Source: Bacteroidales bacterium | GTDB lineage: Bacteria > Bacteroidota > Bacteroidia > Bacteroidales > WCHB1-69 | NCBI GenBank assembly: GCA_028684405.1 | Contig: JAQUGA010000046.1 | Span: forward strand, 1 to 13,710 | Length of the DNA stretch: 13,710 nt | Direction: 5' to 3' | In this document: positions 1 through 6,353 of the stretch, in pieces | Layout of the letters: each line of letters opens with the position of its first letter | Numbering within the stretch: the stretch's first letter is position 1 | Notes under the pieces: model-generated | Database searches by the model: none | What the model saw: only the letters and a program-made list of their open reading frames with translations | What the model was told of the DNA's origin: nothing | Program-made: the position numbers and the translations under genes

Positions 1-1
1 A

Positions 2-238
2 AGGCGAGGAGTTGAGAAGATTAAACAGAAGGATGTGAATGGTCCCGGAAAACTATCAAAAGCCTTGTCCATCTCGCGTGATTTGAATGAATTTGATTTG
101 AACTCAGATGTTATTTGGATTGAAGATAAAGGTGTTCAAATAGATTATAATCAGATTGTTACAGATAAACGCATTGGGATAAATTATGCAGAAGAAGATG
201 CATTATTGCCATATCGCTTTTTTCTGAATGAAAAATAG
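2..238 (+). CDS. DNA-3-methyladenine glycosylase (AAG/MPG family), 3' end only
   Basis: This is the C-terminal 78 residues of a gene whose start lies left of the window; the frame is open to the left edge. Family members excise alkylated purines, such as 3-methyladenine, as the first step of base-excision repair in the cytoplasm. Seen: near the left edge an RRG segment, then NGPGKLSKAL, then DKRIGINYAEEDALLPYRFF close to the stop. The GPGKL turn and the terminal RIGI...PYRF block are hallmarks of the AAG/MPG fold. A GTG at 35 could be read as a start, but it falls just before GPGKL, inside the conserved domain, so it is internal. The TAG stop at 236-238 forms part of the stem of a hairpin that probably terminates the opposing gene. 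The catalytic Glu and the tyrosine that intercalates into DNA lie outside the window, so activity cannot be judged. The family call is fairly sure. Confidence 0.87.
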   Translation, partial: RRGVEKIKQKDVNGPGKLSKALSISRDLNEFDLNSDVIWIEDKGVQIDYNQIVTDKRIGINYAEEDALLPYRFFLNEK

Positions 239-261
239 GCAGAACCCGAAGACACTGCCTA
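231..261 (-). terminator. Rho-independent terminator of the T9SS cargo gene, overlapping the glycosylase stop codon
   Basis: On the minus strand TAGGCAG (261-255) pairs with CTGCCTA (242-236) over 7 bp and is followed by TTTTT (235-231). The loop holds a C-TTCG-G tetraloop with two wobble pairs below it, which would stabilise the hairpin. It begins about 25 nt after the stop codon of the gene at 286-1449. The right arm and the T-run lie in the last codons and stop of the convergent glycosylase gene. On the plus strand no T-run follows the hairpin, so it probably works in one direction. Confidence 0.7.
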
Positions 262-285
262 TAATAGTAAACAAAACACATTAAC

Positions 286-1449
286 TTATCTTATAATAAC
301 TTTATGAGCTTGAAGGATTGAACTATTGCCCAAAATCAATACATGATAAATTCCTTTTCCAAATTGAGCAATGTCGATAGGGAAGTGCTGATTGTTTGCA
401 ATTGGATAGTTGGCAACAATTTGTCCCAAATTGTTTGTAATTTTTATTTCCCCTTTTTCAATTTCTGAATTTATATGAATATTGAAAATTCCATTACTTG
501 GGTTTGGATAGATATTTACCTCAATTTCATTAGTGAAACTCATTTCATTTTTGACTACCACTGGAGAGAAATATTCAAATTGACCATCAAAATCTGTTTG
601 TTTTAAACGATAATAGGAAATTCCTTCCGTGGGTTTGTTGTCTATAAATTGGTAGCTTATGTATTGATTTGAGTTACCAGCTCCTTTTTGAGTGGCAATA
701 ACATCCCAATTCTTCATATCATTGCTTTTCTCAATGGTAAAATAATCATTATTCACTTCAGTAGCAGTAGCCCATTGAATGGCAACAGCATTGTTGTTTA
801 TTTGAGCATCAAAAGAAATCAATTCGATAGGAAGAGTAGATTCTTCTTTTGGATATATTTTCCCTTTAAATTTACTTGTGTCAACACCCGAAATCGAATT
901 CGTATAAATCACACCATCGCCAGAAATTTGATTGTGTTTTTCCATATGACCAATTAATGAATCGGCTTTTAAAATACCATCAATCAATAAAGCACCGTGG
1001 TTATGCATTTTTATGTTGCCATTCACTTCAAAAATACCAGTTTTTTCAACTTTAATTTCAAGGTGATTATTTACTAAGATATTCCCATTTACTCGTATAA
1101 TTGCATTTGAAGCAATATGAAATTCTATTTTATTACTTGTACTTTCATTTGAAAGAATTTTTGAAATTATATCCCCATGAATGACTAATTCACCAGCTAT
1201 TTTGAAAATTACTTTATCTCCAATAATCAAATTGTTATTTTGATTACCTTCTTCACCAAAAGTAATTGTATGTCCCTGAAGAATCGTAATCGTAGTATTT
1301 TTGATGTTATCTCCAGGGCTTTTATTATCCCATGAATTATTATCAGACCAGTTGCCCGATTGTTTCGAGGTTTGAGAAATGAGCATGAAAGGAATAAGTA
1401 TAAGAAAAAAACTAAGGTTTATAGATTTAATTATCGTTTTTGTATTCAT
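286..1449 (-). CDS. Exported protein with type IX secretion C-terminal sorting domain (T9SS type A)
   Basis: The 387-residue product is probably exported by Sec and then carried across the outer membrane by the type IX system; its function is unknown. Residues 1-25 form a signal peptide (basic start, long hydrophobic stretch ending in LISQ). About residues 30-190 are rich in Asn, Ile and Gly with short repeating beta-like units (IIRVNGNILVNN, IFEVNGNIKMHN), preceded by a GNWSDNNSW...GHTITF block often seen at the start of Bacteroidota surface beta-structures. About residues 205-300 carry LPIELISFDA...IQWATATEVNN...YYRLKQTDFDG, a fibronectin-like segment common ahead of sorting domains. Residues 312-387 are the sorting domain: YPNPSNG, then FGKGIYHV, then a basic end (HKVIIR). 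No catalytic motif was recognised; adhesin or surface-structure roles are guesses. It stands alone between its own possible promoter and terminator. Confidence 0.86.
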   Translation of the reverse strand: MNTKTIIKSINLSFFLILIPFMLISQTSKQSGNWSDNNSWDNKSPGDNIKNTTITILQGHTITFGEEGNQNNNLIIGDKVIFKIAGELVIHGDIISKILSNESTSNKIEFHIASNAIIRVNGNILVNNHLEIKVEKTGIFEVNGNIKMHNHGALLIDGILKADSLIGHMEKHNQISGDGVIYTNSISGVDTSKFKGKIYPKEESTLPIELISFDAQINNNAVAIQWATATEVNNDYFTIEKSNDMKNWDVIATQKGAGNSNQYISYQFIDNKPTEGISYYRLKQTDFDGQFEYFSPVVVKNEMSFTNEIEVNIYPNPSNGIFNIHINSEIEKGEIKITNNLGQIVANYPIANNQHFPIDIAQFGKGIYHVLILGNSSILQAHKVIIR

Positions 1450-1487
1450 TGTAATTCTTTTATTTTATTTTATTTCGTTTGAGCGTG

Positions 1488-1495
1488 CAAAATTA
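1488..1495 (-). promoter_or_regulatory. Possible Bacteroidota -7 promoter element for the T9SS cargo gene
   Basis: On the minus strand TAATTTTG matches the Bacteroidota -7 consensus TAnnTTTG. A transcript starting about 7 nt later would have a leader of roughly 30 nt before the ATG at 1449. No good TTTG-like -33 element is seen at the usual distance upstream, so this is a half-match in AT-rich DNA and may be chance. Confidence 0.4.
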
Positions 1496-1784
1496 AGCAT
1501 TTATAGGAGTTTATATGCTACTATATTTATGTTAAAAATGAATTAAGTGGCTGCTATTAAGACGTCTATTATGTGTTATGTGCCTATTTTAGAGGGTTTT
1601 AAAGTTATTTAATTACATTAATATAATTAATATGTGACCATATATGAAAACAAGCTTAACTATAGTTTAACTACGCGATTGTTAATATATATTTAACTAA
1701 GTGTGCGAGCGTGTAAATTGTAAGAAAAAACTATCGAAAATGACTTGAAAATGTTTCAAAAGACTGCTTTGATTTGCCCTTAAA
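1496..1784. other. AT-rich intergenic stretch without a recognisable gene
   Basis: This lies between the promoter of the T9SS cargo gene and the terminator of the M16 gene. No open frame of useful length, tRNA-like fold or long repeat was seen. It holds small palindromes (GACGTC near 1560, AACTATAGTT near 1663) and a near-copy of a short motif: GAGCGTGTAAATTG at 1707 resembles GAGCGTGCAAAATT at 1481 beside the possible promoter. Nothing here can be assigned a role. Confidence 0.5.
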
Positions 1785-1820
1785 TAAATAAAGCTTGCCA
1801 AAATTGACAAGCTTTATTTA
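1785..1820 (-). terminator. Rho-independent terminator of the M16 peptidase gene
   Basis: A 13-bp perfect stem, TAAATAAAGCTTG (1785-1797) with CAAGCTTTATTTA (1808-1820), closes a 10-nt loop. It begins 15 nt past the stop codon at 1836. On the minus strand the 3' arm runs into TTTATTTATTTAA, an interrupted T-run. The plus-strand side is also T-rich within the arm, but no plus-strand gene precedes it. Confidence 0.75.
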
Positions 1821-1835
1821 GGATAAAAATAATGT

Positions 1836-4748
1836 TTAGTAACCAAAAATATCTTCTAAGCTTACTTTCTGAATTTTTCCATATTTTTCCAATTCTTTGA
1901 AATCCAAATCGGATTCATTTCCCAAAATTAAATATGTTTTTGTTTTGTTTTGCAAATACGTATCGTTGAATTTCACAATATCTTGGATGCTCATTTCTGG
2001 AACTTTTTTATAAATATCTTTACGTATATCGTAATTTAATCCTTTACGTTCAGCAGATAGATAATTCCAAATAATGCCCATTTTAGTAATTCTATTGGTT
2101 TGGATGGAAGTGATAATGCTTTCTTTTGAAAGCTCAAAAGCAGTTAAACTCACAGGCATATTATCAAACAAATCATTATAAGCATCAAACGCATCAATCA
2201 CTTTATCATTTTGAGTCGCAATAAAAGCATTATTGATATAGTATTCGCCTTTTCTGTTTGGAGTTTCGTACGTAGAACGAGCCGTATAAGCCAATCCTCT
2301 TTTTTCGCGTAACTCTTGGAATACAATTGCATTCATGCTGCCTCCAAAATAGGAGTTATACAATGTAATAATAGGCGTCATGTCAGATTGGTATTTTATG
2401 CTTTTTGTAACTTGTTGTAAATACGATTGTTTGCTGTCGTATTGAGCAAAAACAACTCTGTTTGTTGACGTTTCCAATTCTTCAAATTTTACTGCTGCAT
2501 TTGGTTTTTTTGATTTAGGTACTGATTTATGAAGTTTATCCAAAGTCTGTTTTAAATTTTGAGGTGTGGCCGGACTGTATGCCAAGATTTGATGTTCGTA
2601 AGAAAAAAGATTTTTTAAAATAGACACCAACTCATCTGCTTTCAATGCTTTAAGTTCGGATTCTGAAAGAATATATTTTCGAGGAGAGTTTTCTCCATAT
2701 GTTCCGTAGCTCACCAAAGCGCTAAAGTTGCTGCGTTGGTTGGCTTTGGCATCGGTGCGTGATTTCAAAACATCATTCACCAAGTTATTCAAGGCTTTTT
2801 GATCGGCTTTGGGATCAGCCAATAAATCTTCAACAATTTTTATAGCTTTGTCCATGTTTTCGCTCAAACCGCTAATGGAAACCCAGGTTTCTTCGGCTCC
2901 AGCAGAAACATTAAAACTACAGGCCAGTTTATACAATTCCTGATTAATTTGCTCTGCGGTCATTTTAGACGTTCCTAAATAAGGCAAGTAATCAACAGCA
3001 ATGTCGAGTTTTTTATCGTTATAACGACCAATTTTGAAGTAATAATACAAATTAAAAGTGCTATTTTCACTGTTTTTGGTATACAGCATTTCAATATTGT
3101 TTTTCAATTTTATGCGCGTAATGTCTTTATCAAAATCAACAAAAACAGGTTCAATAGTAGAAACTTTTTCTGCTTTAATATTTTTCATAAACTTAGATTC
3201 TACATCACGATTGATATGAATCGGCGTAATTAGTGGTTTTGTAACTTTGGTTTCATTTTCATCTTTTCCTTGACGTTTATATATTACAACATAATTATCA
3301 GCCAGATGCTTGTTGGCAAAATCAACCAAATCTTTTTTCGTCACTTTTGTAACTTCATTAATGTAATTTACCGATTTTTCCCAAGGAATATTATTCATAA
3401 AAGCTCTGGCCATAGCCATTCCTCGGCCTTGATTGCTTTCGTACTGTTTTAGCTCTTGCAATTTCAAATTATTAATAGCTGCTTCCAACATCCAATCGGG
3501 AAAATCGCCTTTTTTCAGTTTTGTTACTTCGTCTAATAAAATTGTTCTAACATCATCCAATGTTTGTTCGCTTTTTGGACTTCCATAAAGTACGAGAGAT
3601 GAGTAATCTGCTAAAACATATGGAAACGAACCTGCATCTAAAGTGCGTTGTTTTTGATTCACATTTAAGTCAATTAAACCTGCTTTTCCATTGCTTAGCA
3701 TGGTTGATAATAAATTAACCATCATCGCATCGGAAGATGCAGCACCGCCAAAACGATATGCAATGCGAATGTTTTCAGCGTCCAAGCCCATTACATCTTT
3801 TTCAATTACTTTGGCAATCGGAGGTTCAGGTTTGAACTTAAAATCGGGTAGGGGTTTTCTTTTCAAAGTTCCAAAAGTTTCATCAATAATTTTAATGGCT
3901 TCGTCGGGATTGAAATCACCAGACAAAACAACAGCCATATTATTGGGGATGTAATATTTGTCGAAAAATTCACGAATATTTTTCATCGATGGGTTTTTCA
4001 AATGTTCGGTTTCGCCCAAAGTTGTTTGTGTGCCATAGGGATGGTTGGGATACAAAGCTTGAAACATGGCTTCAAATGCTTTTCGTCCATCGTTGGTAAG
4101 CGACATGTTCTTTTCTTCGTAAACGGTCTCTAATTCAGTATGAAACAAACGTAAAACTGGGTGACTAAAGCGACTGAGCTGGATTTTTGCCCAGTTTTTG
4201 AGTTGATTCGAAGGAATATTCTCAATATAAATGGTATAATCGTTTGATGTACCGGCATTTGTACCTTGCGAACCAATGGTTTTCATCAATTTGTCATATT
4301 CATTTGGAATGGCAAGCTTTGATGCTTCATATGATAAACTATCAATTACGTGATAAATGGCCGCTCTTTTGGTTTCATTTCTCTCATTGCGATAAATCTC
4401 AAATTGATTTTCAATGGCAGCAATTAGTCCTTTTTCTTTCTCCCAATCCATCGAACCGTATTCGGGAGTGCCTTTAAACATCATATGTTCAAAATAGTGA
4501 GCCAAACCAGTAGTTTCTGAAGGGTCATTTTTACTGCCCACTTTAACAGCTACATAAGCCTGAATGCGAGGGGCATCTTTATAAACCGTTAAATATACTT
4601 GCAATCCATTATCCAAGGTGTAAATACGTGCATTTAACGGATCATTGGGAACCGTTTTGTAAGAATATTGTTTTTGAGAAAATCCAAATGCAGAAAAGGC
4701 AAAAAGAAATCCAAATAAAACAAATCTCGAAAAAAATTGATTTTTCAT
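1836..4748 (-). CDS. Exported M16 family zinc metallopeptidase (insulinase/pitrilysin-like, two-unit)
   Basis: The 970-residue product is probably a periplasmic or envelope peptidase that degrades peptides in a closed chamber. Residues 1-24 are a signal peptide ending in FGFSQ. The inverted zinc motif HxxEH is H84-Y-F-E87-H88, inside GLAHYFEHMMFKGT. The downstream acidic ligand should lie in TELETVYEE (about 205-212). Its distance from H88 is longer than in compact M16 proteins because a charged, probably helical insert sits at about 100-157. About residues 255-440 fit the first M16 C domain. The second half (from about 540) repeats the fold without HxxEH and contains the REKRGLAYTARS motif of an inactive partner domain. 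This active-plus-inactive arrangement is normal for roughly 950-residue members. The gene is monocistronic, with a possible promoter just upstream and a hairpin terminator 15 nt after the stop. The substrate is unknown. Confidence 0.93.
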   Translation of the reverse strand: MKNQFFSRFVLFGFLFAFSAFGFSQKQYSYKTVPNDPLNARIYTLDNGLQVYLTVYKDAPRIQAYVAVKVGSKNDPSETTGLAHYFEHMMFKGTPEYGSMDWEKEKGLIAAIENQFEIYRNERNETKRAAIYHVIDSLSYEASKLAIPNEYDKLMKTIGSQGTNAGTSNDYTIYIENIPSNQLKNWAKIQLSRFSHPVLRLFHTELETVYEEKNMSLTNDGRKAFEAMFQALYPNHPYGTQTTLGETEHLKNPSMKNIREFFDKYYIPNNMAVVLSGDFNPDEAIKIIDETFGTLKRKPLPDFKFKPEPPIAKVIEKDVMGLDAENIRIAYRFGGAASSDAMMVNLLSTMLSNGKAGLIDLNVNQKQRTLDAGSFPYVLADYSSLVLYGSPKSEQTLDDVRTILLDEVTKLKKGDFPDWMLEAAINNLKLQELKQYESNQGRGMAMARAFMNNIPWEKSVNYINEVTKVTKKDLVDFANKHLADNYVVIYKRQGKDENETKVTKPLITPIHINRDVESKFMKNIKAEKVSTIEPVFVDFDKDITRIKLKNNIEMLYTKNSENSTFNLYYYFKIGRYNDKKLDIAVDYLPYLGTSKMTAEQINQELYKLACSFNVSAGAEETWVSISGLSENMDKAIKIVEDLLADPKADQKALNNLVNDVLKSRTDAKANQRSNFSALVSYGTYGENSPRKYILSESELKALKADELVSILKNLFSYEHQILAYSPATPQNLKQTLDKLHKSVPKSKKPNAAVKFEELETSTNRVVFAQYDSKQSYLQQVTKSIKYQSDMTPIITLYNSYFGGSMNAIVFQELREKRGLAYTARSTYETPNRKGEYYINNAFIATQNDKVIDAFDAYNDLFDNMPVSLTAFELSKESIITSIQTNRITKMGIIWNYLSAERKGLNYDIRKDIYKKVPEMSIQDIVKFNDTYLQNKTKTYLILGNESDLDFKELEKYGKIQKVSLEDIFGY

Positions 4749-4798
4749 AAAAGAATGTATTAGTTTTATATTTGATTCATTATTTATATTTCAACTTA

Positions 4799-4806
4799 CA
4801 AATTTA
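4799..4806 (-). promoter_or_regulatory. Possible -7 promoter element for the M16 peptidase gene
   Basis: On the minus strand TAAATTTG matches TAnnTTTG exactly and would give a leader of roughly 45 nt before the ATG at 4748. The only TTTG upstream (4819-4816) is about 9 bp away, too close for a -33 element, so support rests on the -7 box and its position. Confidence 0.42.
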
Positions 4807-5119
4807 ATCTATTTTCAAAATGAAATGATTTCTTTTCGACTAAATATATAAAATAGTAGACAAACGAAAATTTTAGAGCAAAGTTTATTTGGAAAACATA
4901 ATAATATATAATTTCCGAAAAACAGAAGTCAAAGCCGAGAATAGATGAAATTGAAACCTAAATATCAAAATCAGTTACAAAATGATGGAAACCTCATAAG
5001 AGGGTGTTCTTATCTTTTTCTACTTAACATAATATTAATTATCGGACAAAAATGAAGAAATCGTTCAAAATAATTCAATCAATGAATTTATCCCTTTGAA
5101 ATATTGAAATTTGAATCAT
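4807..5119. other. AT-rich intergenic stretch without a recognisable gene
   Basis: This lies between the M16 promoter region and the terminator of the gyrA operon. I see no coding frame beyond very short ones; the best, an ATG at 5051 on the plus strand, stops after 15 codons. There is no tRNA fold, repeat array or clear promoter. A small RNA cannot be excluded, and the hairpin at 5120-5144 could also end a plus-strand transcript, but nothing positive supports one. Confidence 0.5.
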
Positions 5120-5144
5120 AAAAAAAGCCGGTGATTAACCGGCC
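5120..5144 (-). terminator. Rho-independent terminator of the gyrA-TPR operon
   Basis: On the minus strand GCCGGT (5143-5138) pairs with ACCGGC (5132-5127) around a 5-nt loop and is followed by seven T residues (5126-5120). This GC-rich hairpin stands out in AT-rich DNA and begins about 10 nt after the stop codon of the TPR gene. The plus strand also carries TTTT after the stem, so weak bidirectional use is possible. Confidence 0.88.
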
Positions 5145-5153
5145 TTTTCTTTA

Positions 5154-6323
5154 TTATTTCAAATCTTTCATTTTGATTTCTATCTCTTTTGCTTTTTCCA
5201 ACTCATTCAATCTAATGTAGACTTGGCGAAGCATATATAAAGTATCATGATCTTGTGGATTTAATTCATAACACTTTTCCAAATATGGTCTGGCTTTGGC
5301 TAGCATATCTTGAGCCTGAGCATTTAGTTTTTCAAATTCATCCTGTTGACTAAAATCTAATTTTTCAGCCTCTTCACGAATTGATAAAAATTTATTGAAG
5401 TACATGGTGCCAAAATTAAATAATGCGTCGAAATAATCTGGCTTTAATTCAATGGCACGTTCAAAAGCTACAATTGCTTCATCAAAGTTGCCAATTTCAT
5501 TAAGAACTGTACCGATGTTGAAAAACACTACGTGATTTGTAGGTTCTTTTTCTTTAATTTGTTGCAACAAGTTTAAAGCTTCTTCTGTTTGCCCCGACCA
5601 TAGATATATGTTGAATTTTTGAATCATGATTCGAGTGGTGTCAGGATAAGCTTTTTCACCATTATTAATAGCGCGAATTGCACGAACAGTATCATTTTCC
5701 ATCTTATATAGGTCAGATAAGAATATATAGATGTTTGGTTCTTCGTATTTTTTCTGAGTTAAACCATTAAATGTTGTAATGGCATTTTTGAAATTTTTGG
5801 GTTCCTCTTTTGGTTTAAATACTTCACCATACATTTGTGATAATCCAAGCATGTATAAAAATCCGTTGTCTGGTTTACAGCGAAATGCTTTTTCAAAATC
5901 TTCTGCTGCTTTTGCATAATTATGGACATTGTAATACTGAATGCCTCTATTGTAAAACATGACTGACAGCATTTGAACCCCTTCCAGAGGAGAGCTTGGA
6001 CTTATCATACTATTGGACACCTCCCTGTCAAGTTCAATTGCTTTTTGAAAAGATGTATATGCTTCATCGATAGCATTGTCGCTCAGTGTTTTAACGTCTG
6101 CTTTATCAGAAAGAGAGATGGTTAGAAAAATATTACCTCTATAAAACCAAGTTCGAGCTTGGTCTTTGGTATCAGGATGAACGGCCGCATCTTCAATGGC
6201 CTCCAATGCTCTTGCAATTCTACCTCGACGATAGTCCTGAAAAGCATTATTTATTTTTGTCGATTGAGCGAACGTCGCTGTCGACAGGGCTAAAATAGCA
6301 ATAATAATTAAAATTTTTTTCAT
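5154..6323 (-). CDS. Exported tetratricopeptide-repeat (TPR) protein
   Basis: The 389-residue product has a signal peptide (MKKILIIIAILALSTATFAQ, residues 1-20) and is otherwise soluble, so it should act in the periplasm or envelope. TPR units are visible from about residue 55 to the end. Clear ones are FYNRGIQYYNVHNYAKAAED (about 128-147), VVFFNIGTVLNEIGNFDEAI...AIELKPDYFDALFNFGTMYF (about 264-310), and a last unit near 341-375 around YLEKCYELNPQDHDTLYML. TPRs bind proteins or peptides; no enzyme domain is seen and the partner is unknown. The gene starts 30 nt after the gyrA stop with no terminator or clear promoter between, so it is probably co-transcribed with gyrA and ends at the hairpin at 5120-5144. 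Why an exported TPR protein shares a message with gyrA is unclear; the link may only be expression level. The fold call is sure, the function open. Confidence 0.88.
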   Translation of the reverse strand: MKKILIIIAILALSTATFAQSTKINNAFQDYRRGRIARALEAIEDAAVHPDTKDQARTWFYRGNIFLTISLSDKADVKTLSDNAIDEAYTSFQKAIELDREVSNSMISPSSPLEGVQMLSVMFYNRGIQYYNVHNYAKAAEDFEKAFRCKPDNGFLYMLGLSQMYGEVFKPKEEPKNFKNAITTFNGLTQKKYEEPNIYIFLSDLYKMENDTVRAIRAINNGEKAYPDTTRIMIQKFNIYLWSGQTEEALNLLQQIKEKEPTNHVVFFNIGTVLNEIGNFDEAIVAFERAIELKPDYFDALFNFGTMYFNKFLSIREEAEKLDFSQQDEFEKLNAQAQDMLAKARPYLEKCYELNPQDHDTLYMLRQVYIRLNELEKAKEIEIKMKDLK

Positions 6324-6353
6324 TTCGATTATTTTTCTGTTTTATTAATTTAG

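Noticed and set aside
688..957. Open frame on the plus strand inside the T9SS cargo gene
   Set aside because: The opposite strand encodes a clear sorting-domain protein; this frame has no recognisable motif.
5051..5098. Tiny plus-strand frame of 15 codons before the hairpin at 5120
   Set aside because: Too short, with no promoter or ribosome-binding signal.
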